The notes: generated by a model not told the origin, from the sequence alone. 64,000 bases of DNA from Azospirillum formosense (GCF_040500525.1 NZ_CP159403.1:635001-699000); one strand, 5' to 3'. Positions 42,925 through 50,851 are shown, counted from the first letter of the stretch. Made by a program: numbers and translations.

Positions 42925-44544
42925 ATGTCCGACATCGCCGGGGACCAAGCCGCCACGCTGAAGGCCCTGCTGGCCGAACGCCAGTTCAACGCTGACCGCC
43001 TCAACGCCCTGACGGACCACTGCGAGCGCATGCGCCGCGAGTTGGACGCGGACGCCCGCCTGTCCATCGCCGAGGACCTGCGCCGCGATCCGCCGACCGG
43101 CGAGACGGTGCTGCTCCACTCCGTGCTGTTCCAGCTCACCGGCGACCTCTACCACTACGAGCGGATTCTCCATTACCTGCTGCTGGGCGGGGAGCGGGTC
43201 GGGCCGCAGATGATGCACTACACCTACTGGTGCATGGCGCGGCAGCTGTTCCTGGCGGCGTCGGCGCCGGAGAAGCTGGCCGCCTTCGGTCCCTGCGACC
43301 TGTTCCGCTTCCATGAGGAGCTGGTGCGGGCCGTGGAGCGGCGCTGGGGCATCGTTCCGCCGCGCCATGTGCCGCGCGACGGGCCGATCCGCCGGGTGGC
43401 CGTGCTGACCAACCAGTTCACCAACGACCAGCATCAGCCCTCGCGCGACTGCTTCGACTACGCCAGCCGGCTCCAGGACGCGTTCGGGCTCGACGTCGCC
43501 ATCATCAATTGCAACACCATGCCGCTGCGGGCCGAGAGCCTGTTCGTTCCGCCGATGATCGCGGAGCTGGTCACCGATTACGAGGGCGTCTTCGCGCTGA
43601 CGATGTTCGGCCGGCAGGTGAAGATGGCGTCCTTCACCGACCGGGCCTTTTCGAAGGAGAAGCTGTCCACCATCGTCGGCGCCATCGACGGCTACGACCC
43701 CGATCTGCTGGTCACCTTCGGCGGGGCCAACGTGGTGGGCGACCTGTTCGCGGTGACAGACGCCCGGCCGGTGGTCTGCCTGCCCACAACGTCGGGCATG
43801 ACCATCTCGCTGGCCCATCTGGTGCTGGGTTACGAGGAGGGGAACCACACGGACGCCCTGCCGGCGCTCTACCGCCGCCCCTTCGCGCGGCGCTTCCGGC
43901 CCTTCACGCTGGGCTTCTCCCCGCCCCCCACGGCGGGAGTCGGGGGCACGCTCGAGCTGGGCGATGCGGCCTTCGTCTTCGCTGTGGTCGGCACCCGCCT
44001 CGATCTGGAGGTGACGGCTGAGTTCCTCGCGCTGGCCGATTCCATCCTCGACCGCTGCCCCGGTGCCGTGATCGTCTTCGCCGGGGAGGTCGAGCGGTTG
44101 CCGGCCCGGCTGAAGGCGGCGCGCAACGGCGCGCGGATGCGCAGCCTGGGCCATCTCAAGGACATCCGCGCCTTCTACCGGCGCTGCCACGCCTACCTCA
44201 ACCCGTCGCGCCAGGGCGGCGGCGGCAGCGCCGCCTACGCCATCGCCGAGGGGCTGCCGGTGGTCACGCTGGCCTGGGGCGACGTGGCGAGCGTGGCGGG
44301 GGCGGGGATACCCGTGCCGGACGCCGCCGCCTATGTGGAGCGCGCCGCCGCCCTCGTCGCCGACCCCGCGCTGCGGGAGCGGCAGGCGGAGCTGTCGCGC
44401 ATCCGCTTCCGGACCGTCGGCGACCGCCACCGCTGCGCCGAACGGTTGCTGGCCTATGGCGAGGAGGCGCGCGACCTCCTGCGGGCGGCGGCCAAGGCGG
44501 ACGCACAAAAGCAATCCCCGCCGCCCGCTTCCGTGGCAGAGTGA
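42925..44544 (+). CDS. Glycosyltransferase (GT4-like, glycosylation island)
   Basis: 539 residues. The N-terminal 150 are helical and lack a clear family match (MHYTYWCMARQLFLAA). From about residue 155 a GT-B fold is seen: VAVLTNQFTNDQHQPSRDCFDYASRL, DPDLLVTFGGANVVGDLFAV, then FAVVGTRLDLEVTAEFLALADSIL and SLGHLKDIRAFYRRCHAYLNPSRQGGGGSAAYAIAEGLPVV, the nucleotide-sugar-binding region with the E of the GT4-like EX7E motif replaced by a Gly-rich turn. Likely transfers a sugar in the flagellin glycan. Strong GGGGGAA ribosome-binding site; the 3' end overlaps pseI by four bases. Confidence 0.82.
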   Translation: MSDIAGDQAATLKALLAERQFNADRLNALTDHCERMRRELDADARLSIAEDLRRDPPTGETVLLHSVLFQLTGDLYHYERILHYLLLGGERVGPQMMHYTYWCMARQLFLAASAPEKLAAFGPCDLFRFHEELVRAVERRWGIVPPRHVPRDGPIRRVAVLTNQFTNDQHQPSRDCFDYASRLQDAFGLDVAIINCNTMPLRAESLFVPPMIAELVTDYEGVFALTMFGRQVKMASFTDRAFSKEKLSTIVGAIDGYDPDLLVTFGGANVVGDLFAVTDARPVVCLPTTSGMTISLAHLVLGYEEGNHTDALPALYRRPFARRFRPFTLGFSPPPTAGVGGTLELGDAAFVFAVVGTRLDLEVTAEFLALADSILDRCPGAVIVFAGEVERLPARLKAARNGARMRSLGHLKDIRAFYRRCHAYLNPSRQGGGGSAAYAIAEGLPVVTLAWGDVASVAGAGIPVPDAAAYVERAAALVADPALRERQAELSRIRFRTVGDRHRCAERLLAYGEEARDLLRAAAKADAQKQSPPPASVAE

Positions 44545-45626
44545 CACCCGACCACCACAGCGAGACGCCTTCCGTGCCGCGCGACGTCATCATCAACGGC
44601 CGCCCCATCGGCCCCGGCCATCCGCCTTATCTGATCGCCGAGATGTCGGGCAACCACAAGGGCGATCTGAACCGGGCGCTCGCCCTGGTCGACGCCGCCA
44701 AGGAGGCCGGCGCCGACGCGGTCAAGCTGCAGACCTACACCGCCGACACCCTGACCATCGACCATGACGGGCCGGGCTTTCTGCTGGAGGGCGGGCTGTG
44801 GAAGGGCCGCACCCTGCACGACCTCTACCGCGAGGCCCACACCCCCTGGGAATGGCACGGCCCGCTGTTCGAGCGCGCCCGCGCCGTCGGCCTGACCATT
44901 TTCAGCTCCCCCTTCGACGACACGGCGGTGGAGCTTCTGGAGCGGCTGGACGCCCCGGCCTTCAAGATCGCCTCCTTCGAGCTGAACGACCTGCCGCTGA
45001 TCCGCCGGGCGGCCCGCTCCGGCAGGCCGCTGATCCTCTCCACCGGCCTCGCCACGCTGGGCGAGATCGGGGAGGCGGTGGAGGCCGCGGGCGACGCGCC
45101 GCTCGTCCTGCTCCATTGCGTCAGCGGCTACCCGACCCCGCCCGAGGACTGCAACCTGCGCACCATCCCGCATCTGGCGCAGGCCTTCGGCGTCGCCGCC
45201 GGCCTGTCAGACCACACCCACGGCGCGGCGGTGCCGGTCGCCGCGGCGGCGCTGGGCGCGGTGGTGATCGAGAAGCACTTCACCCTGTCGCGCGCCGATG
45301 GCGGGGTGGACAGCGCCTTCTCGCTGGAGCCGGCGGAGTTCAAGGCGATGGCCGAGTCCGTCCGCACCGCCTGGGCGGCGCTGGGCCGCGTCCATTACGG
45401 GGTGAAGCCGAGCGAGGCGGGCGGGCGCGACTACCGCCGCTCCCTCTACGTGACCGCCGACGTGGCGGCGGGCGAGGCGCTGAGCGCCGCCAACGTCCGC
45501 TCCATCCGTCCCGGCTTCGGACTGGAGCCGAAGCATCTCCCCGCCGTCCTCGGGCGCCGTGCCGCCCGCTCCTTGGGGCGCGGCGAGCCGCTGCGCTGGG
45601 ACATGCTGGCCCCGGAGGAGACATGA
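44541..45626 (+). CDS. pseI: Pseudaminic acid synthase
   Basis: 361-residue NeuB/PseI-type synthase condensing PEP with the 6-deoxy-AltdiNAc sugar to make pseudaminic acid. Diagnostic PseI features are LIAEMSGNHKGDLNRAL, KLQTYTADTLTID, YREAHTPWEWHGPLFERA, FSSPFDDTAVELL, FKIASFELND, LILSTGLATLGEIGEA, GLSDHTHG and VIEKHFTLSR; the TYTxDT and AHTPWEWH blocks separate PseI from NeuB. A C-terminal SAF (antifreeze-like) domain is present (LYVTADVAAGEALSAANVRSIRPGFGLEP). The start GTG 44541 overlaps the upstream stop and the 3' end overlaps the next gene by ATGA. Central gene of the glycosylation island. Confidence 0.95.
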   Translation: MTPDHHSETPSVPRDVIINGRPIGPGHPPYLIAEMSGNHKGDLNRALALVDAAKEAGADAVKLQTYTADTLTIDHDGPGFLLEGGLWKGRTLHDLYREAHTPWEWHGPLFERARAVGLTIFSSPFDDTAVELLERLDAPAFKIASFELNDLPLIRRAARSGRPLILSTGLATLGEIGEAVEAAGDAPLVLLHCVSGYPTPPEDCNLRTIPHLAQAFGVAAGLSDHTHGAAVPVAAAALGAVVIEKHFTLSRADGGVDSAFSLEPAEFKAMAESVRTAWAALGRVHYGVKPSEAGGRDYRRSLYVTADVAAGEALSAANVRSIRPGFGLEPKHLPAVLGRRAARSLGRGEPLRWDMLAPEET

Positions 45627-46381
45627 GCGTCGCCACGGTCAGGCCGCGCGTCGTCTGCATCTCGCAGGCCCGCATGACCTCGACCCGCCTGCCCGGCAAG
45701 GTGCTCATGGACGCGGCGGGGCGACCCCTGCTGGCTCATCATCTGGAACGTCTGGCACGTTGCCGGGCGGTTGACGCGCTGGTGCTGGCGACCACGGTGA
45801 ACGGCACCGACGACCCGGTGGCGGAACTGGCGGAATCGCTCGGCGTGCCGGTCTTCCGCGGCGACGAGCAGGACGTGCTCGGGCGCTTCGCCGGGGCCGC
45901 CGCCATGGCCGGGGCGGAGGTGGTGGTGCGGGTCACCGCCGACTGCCCGCTGATCGATCCGGCGCTGGTGGATCGTCTGGTGACCGCCTTTCTGGGATCG
46001 ACGCCTCCGCTGGATTATCTCAGTCTGGACGTCTCCCGCTTCCCGCGCGGGCTGGACGCGGAGGTCTTCACGCGCGCCGCCCTCGACGAGGCCGCCGCCG
46101 GTGCCGCCGAGCCGGTGGAACGCGAACACGTCACCGCCCACCTCTACCGCCGCCCGGAGCGTTTCCGCATCGGTCCGCCCCTGGTGCCGGAGGACGGCAG
46201 CGTCCTCGCCCAGCGCTGGTGCGTGGACGAGGCCGCCGACCTGGAGCTGGTCCGCCGCCTGCTGGGGGCGTTGCTTCCCAAAAAACCCGACTTCGGCTGG
46301 CAGGATTGTTGCAAAGTCCTGCGCGAGCACCCTGAATGGGCCGACCTGAACGGCAGCGTGCGTCAGAACACGCTCCACTGA
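45623..46381 (+). CDS. SpsF/PseF-like cytidylyltransferase
   Basis: 252 residues. The N-terminal VVCISQARMTSTRLPGKVLMDAAGRPLLAHHLERL is the SpsF-type nucleotidyltransferase signature (Q-A-R-x-x-S-T-R-L-P-G-K), followed by VVVRVTADCPLIDPALVDRL and REHVTAHLYRRPERF. Immediately downstream of pseI, it most likely activates the nonulosonic acid with CMP, the PseF step, before transfer to flagellin. SpsF-type enzymes are a different branch from classical PseF/NeuA, so the assignment to CMP activation is inference from context. ATGA overlap with pseI. Confidence 0.88.
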   Translation: MSVATVRPRVVCISQARMTSTRLPGKVLMDAAGRPLLAHHLERLARCRAVDALVLATTVNGTDDPVAELAESLGVPVFRGDEQDVLGRFAGAAAMAGAEVVVRVTADCPLIDPALVDRLVTAFLGSTPPLDYLSLDVSRFPRGLDAEVFTRAALDEAAAGAAEPVEREHVTAHLYRRPERFRIGPPLVPEDGSVLAQRWCVDEAADLELVRRLLGALLPKKPDFGWQDCCKVLREHPEWADLNGSVRQNTLH

Positions 46382-46396
46382 AATGGAGACACCACC

Positions 46397-46630
46397 ATGA
46401 ACCGCAAGGATTTCCTGCTCGCGCTCGACGAGATGCTGGAGCTGGACGCCGGCACCCTGACCGGCGCGGAGGAACTCGACTCCATCGACTCCTGGGACTC
46501 GCTGGCCGTCATCAGCTTCATCGCGCTGGTTGACGAGAAGCTCGGCCACGTCGTCGAGGGCGAGAAGCTCGTCAAGGCGCAGACGGTGGACGACCTGCTC
46601 GCCCTGGCCGGCGTCGCCGTCGCGGCCTGA
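46397..46630 (+). CDS. Acyl carrier protein 1
   Basis: 77-residue acidic ACP. The phosphopantetheine attachment Ser35 lies in DSWDSLAVISFIALVDEK, the DSL motif at its normal place with helix II after it. The start has GGAGA ten bases upstream. It follows the cytidylyltransferase by 15 bases and precedes a hydrolase by seven. Because it lies in a glycan cluster away from fabF/acpP it is likely a dedicated carrier for a glycan acyl group rather than the general fatty-acid ACP. Confidence 0.92.
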   Translation: MNRKDFLLALDEMLELDAGTLTGAEELDSIDSWDSLAVISFIALVDEKLGHVVEGEKLVKAQTVDDLLALAGVAVAA

Positions 46631-46637
46631 CGCTCCA

Positions 46638-47456
46638 GTGACGCCAAAGGTTGACCGCTCCCCACGGCGCGGCCGCGCCGACATCGAGGGCGGTCCCGCC
46701 TCGTATCTGTCCATGGGGCGGGGCGGCGTTCCGGCCCTGCTGCTGCATGGCTTCGCCGGGGATTCGCTGACCTGGCAGTTCAACGCCGCGGCTCTGGCCG
46801 CCGGCCGCCGGGTTCTGGCGGTCGATCTGCCGGGGCACGGCGCCTCGACCCTGGAGGTCGGGGACGGCCGGGTCGGCGCCTTCGCTCCATGGCTGCTGCG
46901 CCTGCTGGACGCGCTGGAGATTTCGCGGGTCCACGCGGTCGGCCATTCGATGGGCGGCTATGTCGCGCTGGAACTGGCCCGTCTGGCCCCGGACCGGGTG
47001 GCGAGCCTGTCGCTGGTCGCCAGCGCCGGCCTCGGCCCCGACTTCGACCTGGAGTTCCTGCGGCGGGTCGCCGCTCTGGAGACGGTGGAGGAGGGGCGGG
47101 ACTGCGCCGCGCGCCTGTTCGCGCGGCCCTGGCTGCTGGCGGGACGCGTCGGCGAGGTGATGCACGCCCAGGCCGCCGACCCCCGGCGCCGCGCCGCCCT
47201 GGAGCGGATCATCGCCGGCTCCTTCGCGGAGGCGCACCGGTCGTCCGACCCGGTGGACTGGGCGGCGTTTCCGATGCCGATCCAGCTTCTCTGGGGACGG
47301 GAGGACCGCATCATCCCGGTGCCGAGCGCCGAGCGCCTGCCCCCCGGTGCGCCGCTTCATCTCTTCGACAAGGCCGGGCACTTGCCGCATAGTGAGGCGG
47401 CAACCCCAGCAACGGCCACCCTCCACGACTTTCTTTCCGCATGCGACCCCCAATGA
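46638..47456 (+). CDS. Alpha/beta hydrolase between two ACP genes
   Basis: 272 residues with the alpha/beta-hydrolase layout: oxyanion region LLLHGFAGDSLTWQFN, nucleophile GHSMGG, acid in WGREDRIIPVPSA and base His in AGHLPHSEA. The length and PLGHG-like VDLPGHGAS block resemble the C-terminal hydrolase domain of AcoC-like proteins. In this setting, flanked by an ACP gene on either side, it may act as a thioesterase or transacylase releasing or transferring an acyl-ACP. The start is GTG 46638, seven bases after the ACP stop; the 3' end overlaps ACP 2 by four bases. Confidence 0.88.
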   Translation: MTPKVDRSPRRGRADIEGGPASYLSMGRGGVPALLLHGFAGDSLTWQFNAAALAAGRRVLAVDLPGHGASTLEVGDGRVGAFAPWLLRLLDALEISRVHAVGHSMGGYVALELARLAPDRVASLSLVASAGLGPDFDLEFLRRVAALETVEEGRDCAARLFARPWLLAGRVGEVMHAQAADPRRRAALERIIAGSFAEAHRSSDPVDWAAFPMPIQLLWGREDRIIPVPSAERLPPGAPLHLFDKAGHLPHSEAATPATATLHDFLSACDPQ

Positions 47457-47731
47457 CCGATTCCATGTTCGCGCTGATCGCCGAAGAGCTTGCCCGCATC
47501 GCCGCCGAGAAGGGGGAGACCCTGCCGGCGCTCGGCCCGGACACGCGCTTTCTGGGCGGGGATCTGCCGATCGATTCGCTCGACCTCGCCACCCTGCTGG
47601 TGGTGCTGGAGCAGCGCACCGGCCAGGACCCGTTCCGCGCCGGCTTCGTCCAGTTCAACACGGTCGGGGAGCTTGCGGCCCTTTACCGCCCGGCCCTCAG
47701 CCCTTCAGGCCTGCCCGCCGGGTCCGCATGA
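47453..47731 (+). CDS. Acyl carrier protein 2
   Basis: 92-residue ACP with the attachment site Ser42 in LPIDSLDLATLLVVLEQ. It differs clearly from the ACP at 46397-46630 in sequence, so the cluster carries two distinct carriers. Its start ATG 47453 overlaps the hydrolase stop, and the AMP-ligase start at 47728 overlaps its own stop, so hydrolase, ACP, ligase and reductase are translationally coupled. C-terminal tail GLPAGSA is not conserved in typical ACPs. Presumably loaded by the adjacent AMP-forming ligase. Confidence 0.9.
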   Translation: MTDSMFALIAEELARIAAEKGETLPALGPDTRFLGGDLPIDSLDLATLLVVLEQRTGQDPFRAGFVQFNTVGELAALYRPALSPSGLPAGSA

Positions 47732-48948
47732 GCCTGCCGCCGCCCTCCTGGCTGCATCCCGGCGTTCGTCTGATCGAGGCGGAGCGCCGCGTCGGCTGGG
47801 CGGAGATCGCCGCGCAGGCCGACGCCTTCGAGGCGGCGTTCCGTGCCTCGGGGGGGAGGGTGGTCCTGCCGCCGCTGGGCGTGCCGGCCCTGGCCGCCGC
47901 CCTGGTCGCCGCCGAGCGGGCCGGCGTGGCGCTGCATCTGTCGCGCCGCGCCACGCCCGCGGAGGCGGTGGGCGAGCCCGGCGAGCCGGGCTTCGCCGTG
48001 CTGTTGGAGACCTCCGGCACCACCGGCGCGCCGAAGCTGATCCGGCACGACTTCCAGCGCCTGCGCGGACGCCTGCGCGGTGGCGTCGACCCGGACGCGC
48101 GCTGGCTGCTGGCCTATGAGCCGGCGTCCTTCGCCGGGCTGCAGGTGATCCTGACGGCGTTGGCGGCCGGGGCGACGCTGGTGTCGGCGCCCGGCGCCGG
48201 GGCGGCGGAACTGGCGCGCCTCGCCGTGGCGCACGCCGTCACCCACATCAGCGCGACGCCCAGCTTCTGGCGCGCCTTCCTGCTGGCGCTCGACGGCGAG
48301 GCCCCGCCGCTTGCGGCCGTCACGCTGGGCGGCGAGGTGGCCGACCAGCCGCTTCTCGACCGGCTGGCGGCGCGGTTCCCGACCGCCAAGCTGCGGCACA
48401 TCTACGCTTCGACGGAGGCCGGGGCGCTCTTCGCGGTGGGAGACGGCATGGCCGGCTTTCCCGCCGCCTGGCTGGATGGCGGCATCGACGGGGTGGGGTT
48501 GCGTGTCCGCGATGGTGTGCTGGAGGTGAACAGCCCCCGCGCCATGCTCGGCCTGGAGGTCGGCCATGGGGTCGTCCATGGCGGCGGCTGGCTGTCCACC
48601 GGTGACATCGTGGAGCTGCGCGGCGACCGCGCGCTGTTCGCCGGGCGGCTCGACGGGCGGATCAATGTCGGTGGCGTCAAGGTCTCCCCGGAGGTGGTGG
48701 AGCAGATCCTGCTGGACGTTCCGGGCGTTCGGGACGCCCTGGTCGAGGCCGCGGCCAACCCGGTGACCGGCCACATCCTGACCGCCCGGGTGGTCCCCGC
48801 CCCGGGGACGGACGAGGCCGGTCTGCGCGCCGCGATCCGCAACGCCGTGGCCGACCTGCCGCCCGCGGCTCGTCCCCGGCTGGTGACCATGACCGGAAGC
48901 ATCGCCCTGGGCGCGGCGGGCAAGAAGACGCGGAAGGGAACGGCATGA
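47728..48948 (+). CDS. Short AMP-forming acyl-CoA/ACP ligase (ANL family)
   Basis: 406 residues, shorter than ordinary acyl-CoA synthetases (about 500-550). Core motifs are present: P-loop TSGTTGAPKLI (about residues 92-102), A5-like YASTEAG, A7 STGDIVELRGD, A8 GRLDGRINVGGVKVSPEVVEQ and the C-terminal catalytic Lys region AAGKKTRKGTA. It probably activates a carboxylic acid as acyl-AMP and loads it on the neighbouring ACP. The shortened N-terminal part suggests a small acid substrate. ATGA overlaps at both ends link it to ACP 2 and the FabG-like gene. Confidence 0.9.
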   Translation: MSLPPPSWLHPGVRLIEAERRVGWAEIAAQADAFEAAFRASGGRVVLPPLGVPALAAALVAAERAGVALHLSRRATPAEAVGEPGEPGFAVLLETSGTTGAPKLIRHDFQRLRGRLRGGVDPDARWLLAYEPASFAGLQVILTALAAGATLVSAPGAGAAELARLAVAHAVTHISATPSFWRAFLLALDGEAPPLAAVTLGGEVADQPLLDRLAARFPTAKLRHIYASTEAGALFAVGDGMAGFPAAWLDGGIDGVGLRVRDGVLEVNSPRAMLGLEVGHGVVHGGGWLSTGDIVELRGDRALFAGRLDGRINVGGVKVSPEVVEQILLDVPGVRDALVEAAANPVTGHILTARVVPAPGTDEAGLRAAIRNAVADLPPAARPRLVTMTGSIALGAAGKKTRKGTA

Positions 48949-49676
48949 GCGGCAAACGGCACGTCATCGTTACCGGCGGCAGCCGCGGGCTGGGGCTGGG
49001 CATCGTCGAGGCGCTGCTGGCCGACGGCTACCGGGTCTCCACCTGCAGCCGCGCGCCGAGCGCCGCACTGGAACGGCTGGCCGGGCCGGACCTGTTCTGG
49101 CAGGCCTGCCGGATCGGCGACGGGGATCAGGTGCGCGCCTTCACGGAGGCCGCGCTGGACTGGGGCGGCGGGGCGCCGCTCTGGGGACTGGTCAACAACG
49201 CCGGGATCGCGCGCGAGGGCGTGCTGGCGACCTTCCCCGAGATCGACGTGGAGGAGGTCGTCCAGGTCAACCTGACCGGCGCCATCCAGGTCGCCCGCGC
49301 CTTCCTGCGGGCCAAGCTGGTGAAGCGGGGGCCTGGGCGGATCGTCAACATCTCGTCGATCATCGGGCAGCGGGGCTACACCGGCCTGTCCGCCTATTCG
49401 GCGTCGAAGGCCGGGCTGGACGGGCTGACCCGCGCCCTGGCCCGCGAAGTCGGGCGGCTCCAGGTCACCGTCAACTCCGTTGCGCCCGGCTACCTCGCCA
49501 CCGAGATGTCGGTCACCCTGGCCGAGGGGCAGCGCGACCAGATCGTGCGGCGCACGCCGCTGGGCCGGCTGGGCGAGGTGGCCGACGTCGTCCCGGTGGT
49601 GCGGTTCCTGCTGGGCGACGGGGCGGGCTTCGTGACCGGCCAGACCATCGTCGTGGACGGCGGCATCACCGGCTGA
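48945..49676 (+). CDS. FabG-like 3-oxoacyl-ACP reductase
   Basis: 243-residue SDR. TGGSRGLGLGI is the cofactor loop, NNAGIARE follows, and the catalytic residues are Ser in NISSIIGQRGYTG and Tyr-Lys in YSASKAGLDGL. The VNSVAPGYLATEMS and GFVTGQTIVVDGG blocks are strongly FabG-like. Placed between the ligase and the second KASIII, it would reduce the 3-oxoacyl-ACP made by KASIII to a 3-hydroxyacyl group. Starts in the ligase gene (four-base overlap); the KASIII follows after 16 bases. Confidence 0.93.
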   Translation: MSGKRHVIVTGGSRGLGLGIVEALLADGYRVSTCSRAPSAALERLAGPDLFWQACRIGDGDQVRAFTEAALDWGGGAPLWGLVNNAGIAREGVLATFPEIDVEEVVQVNLTGAIQVARAFLRAKLVKRGPGRIVNISSIIGQRGYTGLSAYSASKAGLDGLTRALAREVGRLQVTVNSVAPGYLATEMSVTLAEGQRDQIVRRTPLGRLGEVADVVPVVRFLLGDGAGFVTGQTIVVDGGITG

Positions 49677-49692
49677 CGGAAGGAGGCGCCCC

Positions 49693-50805
49693 ATGGTGGC
49701 CAGCGTGATCGATGGCGTCGCCCTGACCGGCCTCGTCGCCTGCGTTCCGGAGCGGCGCGAGACGGTGGAGGATCTGGCCGCCCGTTTCGGCGAGGACGCC
49801 GCCCGCCGGATCGCCAAGGCGACGGGCATCGAGGCCCGGCACCTCGCACCGCCGCACCAATGCACCTCGGACCTCGGCGAGGCCGCGGCGCGGCGCCTGC
49901 TCGACCGGCTGGGCTGGACGGCGGACAGCGTCGACCTTCTGGTCATGGTCACCCAGACCCACGACCACATCCTGCCGGCCTCGGGCTATCTCCTCCATCA
50001 CCGGCTGGGGCTGGGCAAGGGTGCCGCGGTGCTCGACCTGACGCTCGGCTGCTCCGGTTACGTCCATGGCCTGTGGACCGCGTCGGCGATGCTGAAGGCG
50101 GCCGGCGGACGGCGGGCGCTCCTGGTCGCGGGCGACACGACGTCGCGCGTGATCGACCCCGGCGACCGGGCCGTGGCGCCCCTGTTCGGCGACGCCGCGA
50201 CGGCGACGGCGCTGGTGGCTGAGGCGGGGGCGGCGCCCATGGTCTTCGCGCTGGGCAGCGACGGTGCCGGCGCCCCCTACCTCGCCGTCCCCGGCGGCGG
50301 TCTGCGGCGGCCGGACGAGCCCGCGCATCTGTTCATGGACGGCACCCAGGTCTTTGCCTTCACCCTGCGCGAGGTGCCCGGCAACATCCGCGCGGTTCTG
50401 GAGCGCGCCGGGTGGGCGATGGAGGCGGTCGACCGCTTGGTGCTGCATCAGGCCAACGCCCAGATGATCCGACACCTCGCCCAGAAGCTCGGGGCGACCC
50501 CCGCGCAGACGGTGGTCGGGCTCGCCGGGTTCGGCAACACCAGTTCGGCGTCCATCCCACTGGCGCTGGCCTCCGAACTGGGAGGGGCGCTGCACGGCGG
50601 TCCGCTGCGCCTTCTGCTCTCGGGATTCGGTGTCGGCTGGTCGTGGGGGAGCGTTGCGCTGACCGCCGGCCCGCTCGCCGCCTGCGAGGTGATCACGCTC
50701 CCTGCAAGCTCGGCAGAATCTGCCGGGTCGGATGCGCAACCGGCAAAGGGTGCCGGGAGGGAGGCAAATCTTGCCCAGTTCCCGGCAAAAATTGCCGACC
50801 CCTGA
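49693..50805 (+). CDS. 3-oxoacyl-ACP synthase III-like enzyme (KASIII, paralogue 2)
   Basis: 370 residues. Catalytic Cys120 in LTLGCSGYVHGLW, His in LHQANAQM and Asn in FGNTSSASIPLA; it shares this layout and the closing GFGVGWSWGSVAL with the KASIII at 36360-37442. The last about 35 residues (after CEVITLP) are an Ala/Pro/Ser-rich tail without homology to the fold and are encoded by DNA that also carries the four GGCA-N5-TGCC sites upstream of flagellin. So the tail may be read-through of regulatory DNA. Start ATG with GGAGG about eight bases upstream. With FabG, ACP and ligase it could make a short 3-hydroxyacyl group for the glycan. Confidence 0.92.
   Translation: MVASVIDGVALTGLVACVPERRETVEDLAARFGEDAARRIAKATGIEARHLAPPHQCTSDLGEAAARRLLDRLGWTADSVDLLVMVTQTHDHILPASGYLLHHRLGLGKGAAVLDLTLGCSGYVHGLWTASAMLKAAGGRRALLVAGDTTSRVIDPGDRAVAPLFGDAATATALVAEAGAAPMVFALGSDGAGAPYLAVPGGGLRRPDEPAHLFMDGTQVFAFTLREVPGNIRAVLERAGWAMEAVDRLVLHQANAQMIRHLAQKLGATPAQTVVGLAGFGNTSSASIPLALASELGGALHGGPLRLLLSGFGVGWSWGSVALTAGPLAACEVITLPASSAESAGSDAQPAKGAGREANLAQFPAKIADP
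50711..50797 (+). promoter_or_regulatory. Array of four ftr-like enhancer sites for flagellin
   Basis: Four copies of a GGCA-N5-TGCC palindrome: 50711-50725 (CGGCAGAATCTGCCG), 50741-50755 (CGGCAAAGGGTGCCG), 50762-50776 (AGGCAAATCTTGCCC) and 50783-50797 (CGGCAAAAATTGCCG). Centres are 30, 21 and 21 bases apart, close to whole helical turns, so bound proteins would line up on one face. A half-site GGCAAA follows at 50839-50844. The motif resembles the ftr elements bound by the NtrC-type activator FlbD in Caulobacter, and it lies at normal enhancer distance from the sigma-54 promoter. The array is inside the 3' end of the KASIII gene. Confidence 0.75.
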
Positions 50806-50851
50806 TTTGCCCGGAGGCAGGATTTTCCTCGCCTGGGCGGCAAATTCGATC

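Noticed and set aside
44541..45626. PseI gene considered as sialic acid synthase NeuB
   Set aside because: The TYTADT and REAHTPWEWH blocks and the PseG neighbour favour pseudaminic-type over sialic acid synthase.
50711..50797. Evenly spaced short repeats considered as a CRISPR array
   Set aside because: Units are 15-bp palindromes separated by 6-15 bases, far too short for repeats and spacers, and they sit before a sigma-54 promoter.
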